From NCBI GenBank assembly GCA_028386065.3, contig JAKUCV010006249.1:63848-127847 (forward strand): a stretch of DNA of 64,000 nucleotides. The letters are read 5' to 3'. The DNA is from Turnera subulata. Lineage: Eukaryota; Streptophyta; Magnoliopsida; Malpighiales; Passifloraceae. Made by a program: the position numbers and the translations under genes. Shown piece after piece: positions 44,977 to 57,648 of the stretch (its first letter is position 1; each line of letters opens with the position of its first letter). Under the pieces are notes generated by a model. That model saw nothing but the letters and a program-made list of their open reading frames with translations, had not been told where the DNA came from and searched no databases.

Positions 44977-47675
44977 GTAATCTCTCTCCCTCCCTCTCCC
45001 TCTTTAAAAATTATATTTCTTCTTATCACTTAGGGTTGTGTTGTCTGTTGGGGGAATGATGCTTGTTTCATTGTATTTAAGTAGTGGAGAATTGGGAGTG
45101 TGCTTTCCTTTAGGGGGGAATGGAATAGTGGTGGCTTTGTTTATGCAAAGTTAGGAGTGTGCTTAGCCAATAACATTTGTTAGGTAGCAAATCATCTTCT
45201 ACTACATCTAGTCAACTCTTCCAGCAGTTCAGGATGTTTTACTTTCTACTAAAGTTTTCTTTCTGTTGGATTTTTACAATTCTTCTGATTCCAAGCGATG
45301 TGGAAAATACTGCATTAACCAAGATCAGGATGTAGGCATCCTATTAGCAGCTAATATTTTGTCGGAGGTTGGGAAATCCTCCAACAGAGAGAGCTAGGCA
45401 ATAGTTCTTTTAGAAGAGTGGAAACCTTCATTGAATAAAATGGAATGCCTTACTGTTAAACTGCTACGAGTGTTGAGCCGGTACTAAGTTTTTGGCTTTC
45501 TAAATTTTGAGATAACAAAGAACTGGAGTATGAAAAGCTAAAAATCAAATGTATTATTCTGGAACTTAGTAGACTTGTGGTGGGTTTGGATCATTTTGAG
45601 ATATTATGGGAGTCAGCCAATTGCTCTGTGTAAAAGAACTTGAAATTTTTTAAAGAGCTACTAATATTTCGATAATATATTCATTGTAAAAGTCCCATGA
45701 AGAAGAAGAAGATATTCATTCCAAGACGTGTTTGGATCAAGCTAGCTTCTATTTCCCCATTACATGACTAGCTAACTTTTGAACAACCAAAGATAGAAAA
45801 AGAAAAGGAGAAAAAAAAAAAAAAGCTTTAAAACCAAGTGGTTGGGCTATGGTTGGAGACTAACCTTGCACAACAAACACTTTGTGAAGAATTGTTTCTT
45901 TTTTCAGTACATAATATACTAGTTAAGGCCATCTGGTAGTAACAAATTTGAATAATTATCGTCTTACAAAAAAACAAATTTGAATAAATATATTACTCTA
46001 AAATAGAATCTCCTAGCAGAGTTTGACGATAAATTTTCCTCAATAACTATATTCAGCTAACAAGATAAGAAAAAGAAAGAAAAGATTAATGGAATTCTTA
46101 GACCGATTTGATGGAATTCTTTTGTACTTTTCTCGATTGACGGAATAAAAAAGCTGTTTTACTAGTAATGTGTCATTCTATGAGGTGATGATTGATCATC
46201 ATGCAATTTAAGGGTGGATATCCCGTGGTTAATTCTTTGTGATCATTTTTTGAGAAAGTGACTTAATGGCTGAAAACTACACATCTCTATCTAATAAGGT
46301 TGCATACTCTAGTAGATAGCGCTTGATATATAGTCAAATCCTTAACATATGATATAGTCCCAGAAAAAAAAAGCCAGGTAAAAGGAATTAAGAGACTAGC
46401 TAGGTGCCATGATGGGTACACAAGTGAGCCGAGGGGTCCTGCAATATAGACCAATATAAGTGAGTGTGATATTAATTGGTGGTGGTGGGATATGAAAATA
46501 TCTATCTGTTGGTTGCTGCTCTGCCCTGTGTTAATGAGTCAACCTTTTCCAAGGTTTCAGTAGGGGGTCCAATTCACATCAATTATAACCGCGTTGGAAT
46601 TGACTTGTTAGATCTGTTCCTCATCAGAAAAGATCTGTTGCTTGTGTTGCAAACACATGCCTCTCTTGGTTTCTAGATACACACATTTCTCCCTTTTTTT
46701 TATTCTTTTGCCCTCCTGTTCAGACATGTCGCTTTGTCCCAGTTTTGTCAAAAAGTTAATATAATTTTTTGTTCTGTTAGGTTGCCCTTTTTTTTCTTTT
46801 TAATTGAAGTAGTCAATCAACTTTCTTCTTCTTAGAATGGTACTTGGTACAAAACTTTATTTTTGTCTTGTGAAATTCTGGTAATCTGGGTCGTTAATTG
46901 AAAGATGAAGATTCTATTCACATAAGTAATATTGTATTTAAGATTGTTTTGTGACACACGTCAATTCTAATGAAATCAATTATAGTAACCATGCTCAGAC
47001 TTATGTAAAGATGTATGGTAAAGAAACTTATAGCCCTACATATTAAGTAATCACTGGAGCTATTTCGTTGAAATCCAAGCAGATCCCTTATCTTTGCAAG
47101 AGCTGTCTCGTTCAAATGCACCACACTCATAAAAAAAAAAGTTACAAAAAAAGGCACACAATACACAACAATCCTTCTCAGCTAGTGTCCACATACCCCT
47201 GAGAAATAATTTCAAAGTGATGCTTCGATGGCTTTTCGACACTGGCCCCAACATCTACTTGTCCCGAATGTATGATCTCAGGGATGAACTTGTGGCCTAC
47301 TAAAGGTTATTGAGATTGAATGATACTCAATCCATTACTACAAAATCCTTAATAAGCATAATCAATTGGGAAAATGTTAAGGTCAACTTTTGGGCTTGGC
47401 ACTTGCCAATAAAATGATAGAAAGCAACAAAATCATATACTCTCGTCTTTCTATCCGAAAACTTATTAATTGGCGTGTATTGAAGGTTAAGCATTCGCAC
47501 GTTCGTCTCTCTAACCATAAAAATGGTTGTTGGCAAAATTAATTGGAAGAATGTGTATAGGCCCTGATAAACTCCATTAGGAAGTACTCCATGTACTCTT
47601 TTACATCTTTAGCGGAATGTAGTAAAGAGTGAACAGTGGCCAGATTAGTACGAGGGTAGAGACTCTTTTCATATA
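44977..47675. other. No gene seen; would-be intron 2 / 3' region of V-ATPase copy
   Basis: AT-rich text with scattered short frames lacking family motifs. I looked for a helix-4 exon of subunit c (pattern FVGMILILIFAEALALYG) and found none. Confidence 0.45.
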
Positions 47676-50602
47676 CTAGTTTTTTTTCACGTGCGATGCA
47701 CGTAGTGTGGTATCACGTAGTATAGTACTAATCATTATGCTGTGAAGAATTTATATATAATGAAGACAAAGACAAATATTTTGTTGCAAACCTATCTGCT
47801 ATGAGTTGTTACCATTCTTCTCTATAATTATTTTTTTTATAAATATTATCCTAGTTCATAGTTTTTGTTGATTCTTCAGTGTTTTTTTCTTCATAATTAT
47901 ATTATTTTCTAGTAATTATTATTCTTCTTAATGCTTAGTAGTTGTTAAGAAAATATAAATAAAGACTTATATATCAATTACTTTCTTGAGAAGGACTTAT
48001 ATATAATGTAGACAATCAGTTTTTAATTTAGTCGTCGTTGTTGGTAGTTTCGTCGATTATTCAACTGTTCTTCAATTTTTTTCCATAGTTTTTATTAATA
48101 ATAAATTACAAATACATCTGACATTGATTATTCTTCTGCATGATTATTCTATATTTTATTTGCAGATGTTACTGTTGTTCATAGTTTTCGTTGACTCTTC
48201 GGCTCTTCTTCCCCATAGTTCTATTATTTTCTAGTAGTTATTGTTCTTCATAATTCTTGGTAGTTATTGAGAAGATACAAATAGGCTTATATATTGATCA
48301 TTATCTTGATAGAACTTATATATAATCTAGACACTATTTTTTTATATTCTAAACAAACAAATACAAACTGATTAGAATTAATTTTTGTATTAGTATAGGA
48401 ATTTATAAATTAATTTTTCTTCTCCATAGTTCTTACTGATAATAAATTACAAAAAATATATATCGTGAGTTCTTATGATTATTATTCTCTATGATTATAT
48501 TTTCCGTAGATGTTATTCCTGTTTGTAGTTTTCTCCTCGTAGTTTTATTGTTTTTCAACAATTATTGTCCAGCGTAATTCTTGATTGTTGTTTTTTTTGA
48601 GAAAGAAATTCATGATTGTTGTTTAGAAAATATAAATAAATGTTTTTATATTAATCATTTTCTTGAGAAAAACTTATATATAATGTAAACAATTTTTTTT
48701 AACCTAGAAAAATAGATACACATTGTTTAGAATTAATTTTAGTATTATGAAAAGAATTTATAAATAAATTATTATTGATAATATTTTTTATTCCTTTAAT
48801 ATTCTAATCTATATAATTTCAATTATTAAATTAAATTATTAATAAATTAAATTAATAAATTAAATTATTATTTTTATTATTTTTTTTTAATAGTAGTTGT
48901 TCATGTTGATAGTTTCGTTAACAATTCCATTGTACTTCAATTTTTTCCTTTATAATTCTTGTTGATAATAACTTCAAATATATTAGTCATGAATTATTGT
49001 GATAGTACAATGACTACATTTTAAATTCCAGGTGAGCATAGGGAGCAAAATTCACTTTTTCTCTAATTAGGATTTTGCCATATTTCCTTTGTTGCAGGCA
49101 ATGAAAAACATAAAAGGAAAGAGGGAGAAGCTTACCAGGGATGGTTGCTGCATGATATCATGCGTGATGTCGATCAAAAGAACTTCATAGTTTCCAATTC
49201 AGAGCTTATATTCTAGAGCATTGTCTATGTCCCGTTAGGTTATATGCGATAATCTTAATTTGGCATCGAAACAATCTTAAGTAATAATAATATTAACAAT
49301 TAATGACTTATAATTTATTAATTATAATAATATTAATAATTATAAAGAAGAATATTTTTGTAATGACTATTATGCCTTTAATTATAATAGAAAAGAGAAA
49401 GGTAGTTTGGTATTTCAATTTTGCAAGTTTTGGTGACTTCGTGCTTTTATATATAGTATAGATATTATTTTTCAATAATTATTGTCCTTCGCAATTCATG
49501 ATAGTTCTTGAAAAAATATAAAAAAATTTATATGTTAATTATTTTCTTGATAAGAAATTATATATAATGTAAACAAAAAATTTTCTTGATAATCTAGAAA
49601 AACCTATATGCATTGTTTAGAATTAATTTTAGTATTAGATAGGAATTTATGAATTAATTATTGTTAATAATATTTATTATTTTGTTAATATTATAAGTTA
49701 TATAATTTTAATTTTCAAATTATATTATTATTTTCACTATTCTTTTTTTTTGTAGTTGTTGTTCATGTTGGTAGTTTTCGTTAACTATTCGACTATACTT
49801 AAATTTTTGTTCATAATTTGTATTGATAATAAATTACAAACACATCAGTCGTGAATTCTTGTGATAATTTTTCCCGTTATTATTTTTTCCGCAGTTTTCT
49901 TTAACTCTTCAGCTGTTCTTCGATTTTTTTTCTCCATAGTTCTTGTTGATAATAAATTACAAATACGTATGCCATGAATTCTTGTGATTATTCAATTTCA
50001 TAGATATTATTCATGTTCATAGTTGCTATTTTTCACTATTTATTTAAGTCGTCGTTCATGTTGGTAATTTTCGTTAACTATTTGGCTATACTTCAATTTT
50101 TTTATTCATAATTCTTTGTTTGTATTTTCTTAATGATAATTGTTGTGGCCTACAATGGCTTTTAAGTAGCATTAAAATTATTAAATAATAATGAGAATAA
50201 AGATTAAATTGAAAGCATAATTGTCAGCCAAATCGAAATATTACGGGTTCTTTAATTGTCTTGTTGAGTTTGTATTTCAGACATACAATTTTTTTCAACT
50301 GATTTTTCAATTGGCTTTGGGATTAAACTGATTTTTTTTAAAGACTCATACAATTTGCCGTAACTGATTTTCTTTGGGATTAAATAAACTGACTTAAAAA
50401 AAAAAAGTTTTGGGGACTTCGTGCTTTTATATATCGTATAGATTCACCTCAACACTTAAATAATCAATGTTGTATTTCTTCACCTCAACAAAAAAAAAAT
50501 TAAATGACTATTATGCCTTCAATTATAGTTGTAAGGATAAGGGTATTTTTGTATTTCTATTTAGCAAAATTTGGGACTTCGTGCTTTTATATATAGTATA
50601 GA
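47676..50602 (-). mobile_element. Non-autonomous Helitron
   Basis: Read on the minus strand the 3' end is a perfect hairpin ACGTGC-ATC-GCACGT (plus 47689-47703), then an A-run, then CTAG, followed by T. The 5' end is TCTATACTATATATAAAAGC with an A before it. These are the Helitron rules: TC start, hairpin plus CTAG end, insertion between A and T, no duplication. Further 5' termini of the same type end at 49462 and 50442. No Rep/helicase gene. The body is the AT-rich repeat also seen at 32554-34110. Confidence 0.88.
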
Positions 50603-50928
50603 TAAGGCTTAGTAGTAACTTGTTGCATAAGCAGTTAAGCACAAATTGCTTCTCAATTCTCATAATGACTTAAACTCATGTACAAAATTACACTACTCGC
50701 TTTACTAACTAACTAATGCAAGGAGTGTCCAAAATCAATTACTAATCTTTCTATTATTGGTAGGCCATTGAATTAATTGGACCACAAAGAGCAACTAGCG
50801 TTGCCCGTTTTTAGTGACATATACTGTGATAGTTTGTTGCAACAAAATTATATTAATAACCTGAAAATTATTAATTTTACCCACCGAAATGCTAAGGTTG
50901 TCCCTTATTGCCCGCCATTAACTATGAG
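50603..50928. other. No gene seen
   Basis: Short spacer between the Helitron and the gag-only LTR element; nothing recognised. Confidence 0.35.
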
Positions 50929-53625
50929 TGATGTAGGGTAGAGAATAGAGAACTCAAAATAACATAGAATCTAGCGGAATACGCAATCAGAATTGTTTAG
51001 GAACAATAATTTGACAATTAGGATTTAAAAACCACTAGAAACGTTTAGTCAAAATAAGATAATAATAAGCTACCGAAAACTAAACCTAACATAACCGATT
51101 TATACTAGAGAAAACCTAAATATAAAAGGAATACTACGCGTAAACAGTACGTGTGAACAGTAACCGATTACTACAGTAACACGTGAATAGTGACATGTGA
51201 ACAGTAACTGACCTAACATAACAATAAAATGAAATATTAAAATACTAATAATTTTGCTCCTGCATCAATCCCCTCCGGTTGAAAACAACTTGTCTGCAAG
51301 TTGATCTTGCCCCGATCATGTGGATGTCCAATCAAACCTTGCCAACCTTTCTTGCCTTTGAACTTCGAACACAAATTGTCTTTCAGCTTGCTGTTAAAAT
51401 CTACTAAGCATCGAACACACACTCCACAAGATCCAAACTCCTTAGAAGTTGATGAAAACATTTGAAGTAGACCAGAATCCATATTCCTCAAGCTTCCTTC
51501 AATGATTTCTTAACTTCTGTTTTCATTCTAGCACTTTTCTGTTCAGATTCATTCTCCACAAAGTTCAACCATATAGAATCAATTACATCTATATGACCCT
51601 GCACATGGGAGACCCCATGCATGCCAGAATATTTATCCATCTTGGGCCAAACTTCTGCACTCTTCTCAAAGGTTAGTTGCACAAAATCGTTGCTATAATC
51701 TGTCTCCGAAAGTGACTGAGTAGTGCAATTAAAAGGGTCTTGGAAATCTGCTATTGTTGCTGCAACCTTCTCTTTATTATCATCTTGCTTGTTCGTAGCA
51801 ATTTCTTCTGGTATTGTTGTTGTAACATTCTCTTTACCCTCATCTTGCCTGCTTATAGCAATCTCTTCTAGAGGAAAGACATCATCATCATCACTATAAG
51901 TGTCATAGATTGGTGGAGAATTCCAATCTTCTTCCTCACATTTGTTTGTCATCAACAACAACCTGCTCTCCTCCTCTTGATATCCATCTTCTTCGTTATC
52001 TTTCTCTTCATCCGGACATCCATCCTCTTCATCCTGCTCATCATTAACAGGTTCAAATGCCTCCTCTTCTTCATCTTCCAAGTTCACTGAATTCACTCTA
52101 CCTTGTGGACAACTAAAAGAGAAGTGTCCCTTTCCTCCACAAGTATAACAACGAATGCGAAACTCATTACCAGCCTTAGAAGTTGAAGGACCTGAAGTAA
52201 GTTGAGCCTTCGATTGATTAGAATCTCTACCTTTCTCACTTCTCTCACTGTTGTTACAATTCTTTGCACCAAAGCGATTATTCACAGCACCACCTTGGCT
52301 GGATTTGTGAGTGTTTAGGTCTGGTTTATTGCCACTAAAGACAGCAACACCTTTTTGCACAATTCTGTTAGTTCTTCCAAACAAGGGATGCCTTGCTCCA
52401 TAGCGTTGCACCCGTTTTTCAGCCATCAATGCATATTGCCGCGCATCTTCCAGATTGAACAAGCGTACAACACCCATCTCATCCCTAACAGCTCGGTTTA
52501 GTCCTGAAAGATAACGAGATGTCAATTGTTCTTTTGACTCTCTAAGACCAACTCTAATCAATAAGTTGTTAAATTCAGCCGTATACTCCTCCACTGTCAT
52601 GCTTCGCTGTCTTAACGAATGAAATCTCTCATATAACTCCATAGCGTAATCCGATGCCAAAAATTGCTTGCGCAACTTTCTCTTCATATGTTCCCAAGTG
52701 TTGATTTTAGGCTTTCTTTGACGTACATGTTACTCCTCAACTCTCTTCCACCATTGAAGTGCAGTGCCTTTCAAGTTAAGCTTAACAAATAACACTTTTC
52801 GCAACCAAAGGTTTCCACTCAAAATAATTCTCCAAACTTGCTTCCCAATCTAAATAGTCTTCCATATGCATCTTTCTAGAAAAATCTGAAACTTCTATCT
52901 TAATTCCACCACTATTCAAATCTAAAGCATGAACAAACCTCTCTTCAAGTTCGCCTCTTGCTGCGTTGCCTGCAGCTCCAACATTGTGAAAAGGGTTTTC
53001 TTCATCAATGTCATCAACTTCCGTTGATTCCGCCCCTTGACTACCTTCCGGTGTATCTGCAGGGTTGGTGTTGCCTTCTGGAATCTCCATTCGGGCTGCC
53101 ACCGGTTCCTGTCGTCGTAGCGCACGCATATCTCGCGATAATGCTGCAATCTGACGCTGAAGATCAACTAGGATATCTTGCTGATTTTGATTTCCTTGCC
53201 CACGACCTCTACCTCTGCCTACCATGGTGTCGTTTTCGCAAACCTATTTGCGAAGGTTTCGATCCGCTACCAATTGATGTAGGGTAGAGAATAGAATAGA
53301 GAATAGAGAACTCAAAATAACATAGATTCTAGCGGAATACGCAATCAGGATTGTTTAGGAACAATAATTTGATAATTAGGGTTTAAAAACTACTAGAGAC
53401 GTTTAGTCAAGAAAAGATAATAATAAGCTACCGAAAACTAAAGCTAACATAACCTATTTATACTAGAGAAAACCTAAATATAAAAGGAATACTACGCGTA
53501 AACAGTACGCGTGAACAGTAACCGACTGTTACAGTAACATGTGAATAGTGACATGTGAACAGTAACTGACCCAACGTAACAATAAAATAAAATATTAAAA
53601 TACTAATAATTTTGCTCCTACATCA
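50929..53625 (-). mobile_element. Gag-only LTR retrotransposon (TR-GAG type)
   Basis: LTRs are 50929-51267 (339 bp) and 53276-53625 (350 bp), with perfect inverted tips TGATGT and ACATCA on the outer boundaries, and 5-bp duplication ATGAG outside (50924-50928 and 53626-53630). On the minus strand a primer-like TGGTAGCGGATCG follows the right LTR and a purine tract CCGGAGGGGAT precedes the left one. The 2 kb interior codes only gag; there is no room for pol. The right LTR has a small AGAATAG duplication at its start. Confidence 0.93.
51488..53225 (-). CDS. Ty3-type gag with zinc knuckle, two frames
   Basis: ATG at 53225 opens MVGRGRGRGQGNQNQQDI, a coiled stretch, an acidic linker and DFSRKMHMEDYLDWEASLEN, then stops at 52782 (147 codons). 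A short frameshifted gap (about 52690-52785) separates it from a 399-codon frame. That frame reads RKQFLASDYAMELYERFHSL, MTVEEYTAEFNNLLIRVGL, TSRYLSGLNRAVRDEMG, and a zinc knuckle CYTCGGKGHFSFSC, followed by a long Glu/Asp-rich tail. This is retrotransposon gag; it would assemble particles that package RNA, and the missing enzymes must be supplied by another element. One frameshift separates the two halves, so this copy is probably defective. Confidence 0.85.
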
Positions 53626-53630
53626 ATGAG

Positions 53631-54089
53631 TGGTTAATAACTCGAGACTATCAAATTTGTTTAACTACAAATCACAAAAGAGGCTCTCTTTGGTGAGTAA
53701 ATGAAGAAGTTTAGTATCAAAAAAACAAATCAATGAAGTTTCTAACCTCATCCACATCAGTTTGGACTTTGCTGCAAATAAGAATATGTACTGGGTGAAA
53801 CCATAGAGACCAAGAAGCCATATTGGGCCACGCTATGAGATATATTTGGGATACAACCTTGGCCCAAACACTAATAGACTTTCTAGTGCCTATGAAAATT
53901 ATTCGGAGCCCAAAAATTATTATTGACACAAATAATTAGCCGCTCCCACACCAAACAACATGAGTTAGTTTAGTAGTCTATTTCTACTCTTCTCTTTTAA
54001 GAGTTGTAAGTTAATTAAATTGATTAGGTAGATAGTTATGTAGAGATATTTCGAGCTCTGATCAAGGATTGTAGGTTTCTTATAGAGCA
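53631..54089 (+). promoter_or_regulatory. Promoter and 5' UTR of polyprenol reductase
   Basis: The segment from about 53785 to the ATG is also present at 24815-25145. Similar DNA in both copies supports this as the ancestral upstream region. Individual elements such as a TATA box could not be fixed with confidence; the run TAAGTTAATTAAATTGATTA is conserved in both copies. Confidence 0.55.
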
Positions 54090-56971
54090 ATGGAATTAAG
54101 GCTTGATTATGTTCTTGGGGTGGCGTGGATCTCTACAACGCTTCCTATACTTGCTTCTTTAGTACCTTCTCGGCGTTTGAAGTTGCTCCATCAACTTGTT
54201 TTGGGATTTGCTAGGAGAGGCAAGATTATGCAACCTTCATCCCATGTGAGTTCCCATAACAAAAAAAAAAAGTGAGCTTTTCTTGTTGCTCTTTGCTTAC
54301 TAGTTTGCTCCAATTTATTTGTTTGATGTTCTTTTCTTAGTTCTTTTGGTGCTGGAAATGTATGCGTGTGTCTATATAAGCACTATGAACTATGCATGCT
54401 TAATTGCAAGAAAGTTTTCTGGTAGTGACCTATTTTTGTTTTTTGTTCTATTATATTCTTATAACCAGAGATGTTTGGGACTTGGGATGGTTCATTTATC
54501 AGAAGTTTCAATTGGGTTCAATGAATTCTTTAGAAAATTATACTTAACTAGCTACAAATATACTTCACCTTCATGGGACGAGTTCCTGTGAATTTATGTT
54601 GCTATTGAGTAACATTTGGGATAGATTCAAAGTGTTCTGGCTTGATGTCTTCTATCTGACATACAGTTTCTTTTCAATTTTTTTTTTCCCAAAGTAGTGC
54701 TCTTCTGTTTAACTTGGTGGGGGTGTTAATAGGTTGAATTGGTCAAGTTCTATTGCAATTAATGGATATTGCGGATTCTTACTTTAAGATTGGTGATTTA
54801 TTAAGCATTTTGCTTCTTGAAATTATGCATCCATATGCTTTTTTAACTTATCTATCTCTATGCTTTTTTGTATGTGTATGTGTATGTTTGCTTTACTTGG
54901 GTTTGTTCTTTCCTGACTAATTTTTCCCTGTCATTGTAGAAGTTCAAAGTTCCTCAGAGGTTCTTCCTGCACTTTTACTTGGTGGGGTTGGCATGGACAA
55001 CATTTTTGTTAGTTATAACTTGTCTTTATGCTTACAAGACGGTTCTTGTGGGCTCTGACTCGTGGGAAAATTCAATGGCTGCTACTCACTTGACCGAGGG
55101 TTCGCATACATTTTCTGCAAGCAAGCTTGGTATCCCTGCAACGGACCAGAATCGTAAGGTTTCGATATCCGTATTTTTGCTTATGTTGATGGAGATACAA
55201 GTCTTGAGGCGTCTTTACGAGACAGTGGTTGTCTTTAAGTACAGTTCATCAGCTCAAATGCACATTTGTGGCTATCTAGCAGGTTTTTTGTGAGTTTCTG
55301 CAATTTCTATTCACTGTGTCTACGACAGCCAGATTTTGTTTGCATTTTGCTTCAGTAAATAGAACGAAGCATTGTGTTTCTTACATGTATTGTCTTTTTT
55401 AGGAGGATTTCTTGGTTGTTTTGCTTAGAGTTCACAATTTCTTCCTAAGTGCATAATATTGACCTTTTGATGTAATTTTCTTTGAATAGTTTCTATACAG
55501 CAGCGCCCTTGTCCCTTTGTCACGTCCATGTTTTAGAAGCTCTTCAGTTTGTAGCTGATCAAGTGGTTAAGTTAAATGTTAATAACCATGGCATCCACTT
55601 TGACTGGCAACAACATGTGACACCTATTGCAGCAATGGGATGGTTTCAGTGGGCTGGGGCTGCTATATTTGCTTGGGGTTCACTGCATCAGCTACGGTGC
55701 CACGCAATTCTTGTATGTTTCAACCATTTTCTCTTAGTCTCTCTTAATATTTGCATAAGCAATTACAAACACTTTATTTATTGAGGCTTATGATTTTGAC
55801 TTTATGCATATTTAAGTGGCCTCATGTTTTCTTATAAAGTTGGGGTAATTATTATGAAATTTGGGAAAAAGCAAACTCGCACATACTTATTGACAGATTA
55901 GATTTGTCCATAAAAAATTCAAGGGATCCCATTATAGTGTAGGTTACACTCCTTTTTTTTTCTCAAAATGAATATGCTCCTGTAGGGTATCTACTCTGAT
56001 ATAGATATATCGTGGTGGTGCCCTAGTACCTGGGATAGTGCAAGAATACTGGGTTCAATCCGATTTTATCAACTATTTGATGTTTTACATTGGGGTACAA
56101 GGAAAAAGTGAAAATTACTATACCATGATAGCCTTTTGTTAGGGTAATTGCGAGAGCCAAGTTCTGAAGTAACATTTTTTTTTAAAATTTAATGCTCATA
56201 GCAAAGCAATGCGTGTTTTCCTTTTATTGCCAGAAATGTAGGGGAAAGGGCATGGAATCAGGATGGCTATTCCTCATCCTATCAAAGAAGTTGTAAATAG
56301 TATTATTACTTTACAATGTCACTTGCAACTGTTTTTTGGTTTCAACCTTGCAAAAATTGCTCTTCACCATTTGCTGTTGTCTTTTCAACATAATTTTTTT
56401 TTTCTTTTGGCATTTAATTAAACATTTAAAGGAGTTGTTACATGTCATTTTTTATTTTTTGATGTTTTCTTTAGGGCTCTTTGCGAGAACATAAAGAGCA
56501 GACTGATAAATACGTAATTCCTCACGGTGATTGGTTTGGAATAGTGTCAAGTCCACACTACTTGGCAGAGATGGTATCTCTCTCTCTAATACCCTAGTAG
56601 TTCTTTTTTAAGATATTGTGAAAATTCGACCTTCAGGGGATGAGTAGTGATCCAGGTACCTTATTATTTCGATACTTCCTGCAGGTTATATATGCAGGTG
56701 TATTGGTTGCAAGTGGGGGCACGGAATTCACGATATGGTTACTTCTGTTATTTGTGGTAATCTTCCAAGGAAACACCATTTCAGCTCTGTCACCTGAGCA
56801 TATTATTGTCCTCACATCACCTCGGAATTTGTCATTCATTCATGCTTTTTGTTTTCATTGTTACAGGCGACTAATCTCTCAATTGCAGCTGTGGACACAC
56901 ACAGGTGGTACCTAGAAAAGTTCGAGGACTATCCCCCTAACCGGCGAGCTATTATTCCCTACATTTTCTAG
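54090..56971 (+). CDS. PPRD: Polyprenol reductase (SRD5A3/PPRD family), complete six-exon gene
   Basis: Polyprenol reductase supports the conversion of polyprenol to dolichol in the ER membrane; dolichol carries sugars for N-glycosylation. Exons: 54090-54245, 54940-55289, 55490-55712, 56475-56573, 56685-56756 and 56867-56971, all GT-AG. They total 1,005 bp, which is 334 residues plus TAG and close to the plant family length. Landmarks: start [35 protein letters not shown] as far as spliced, [60 protein letters not shown], and the C-terminal signature [20 protein letters not shown]. Five to six membrane helices are expected. No stop or frameshift was found. Related to steroid 5-alpha-reductases, but the block pattern fits PPRD. 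Confidence 0.93.
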
Positions 56972-57079
56972 TTACAGACTCATTTTCCCAAGTGGGAGCT
57001 AATCAAGTTTGTGTAACTTTACATAAAGGTTTCTTACTTTTTCCCTTGATTAGGATGCGAAACTGAAATCTGTCTTTGT

Positions 57080-57214
57080 ATGAAGTAAATATCTGAAGAT
57101 GTGACTCAAATTTGAGATTTCTTCCCTTGCAAGAGGACTAATTACCAAGCTACAAGCTCGTCAGTGTATCAAAAACTACTTAAAATAGTGCATGGATTGA
57201 GAAGTTAAATCGTA
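57080..57214 (+). repeat. Downstream segment, duplicated at 61889-62020
   Basis: Shares ATCTxAAGATGTGACTCAAA, AAAACTACTTAAAATAGTGC and GGATTGAGAA with 61889-62020. This copy lies about 110 bp after the polyprenol reductase stop codon and lacks the MITE seen at the end of the other copy. Confidence 0.88.
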
Positions 57215-57648
57215 TAAGAATATGTCTTGACAATTTTTGCTGACAATTTTTGCATATTTCAGAGATCTTACAGGCGGGAAATCCATTTCCCATCTCCAAA
57301 ATTAGAACAAGAACAAAATCATTTTCCATCCATGTAGGGACCATCTCGTGTGCGTTGCAAAAGAAAAGTGAGCACTAAGCAACGTCCATCGAGTATTCTA
57401 ATTGCAGCTAAACCCATAAGATTTAAGGGCAGATGGAATCTATGAATGAGCTATTGGAAGAAGTAGCAGCCCAATTAGAGTTAGGCTTGCGTTGAGTCTG
57501 AGTGATGCCCATTTGAGGAAACTTCCTCCTCCTAGATCAATCCACGCTATCGCAATCAAATTGTACGTACGAGTTCACAACTAAATCATGGTTTTAAAAT
57601 ACTACTAGTACTAGTTTCTTTGCAGGTAGGCTCATTTTTTAATAATAA
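57215..57648. other. No gene seen
   Basis: 3' flank of polyprenol reductase up to the next Helitron. Contains the direct repeat GACAATTTTTGC (near 57229 and 57241). Nothing else recognised. Confidence 0.35.

Noticed and set aside
47140..47570. Small minus-strand frames in the V-ATPase downstream region
   Set aside because: Overlapping short frames without family motifs in AT-rich DNA.
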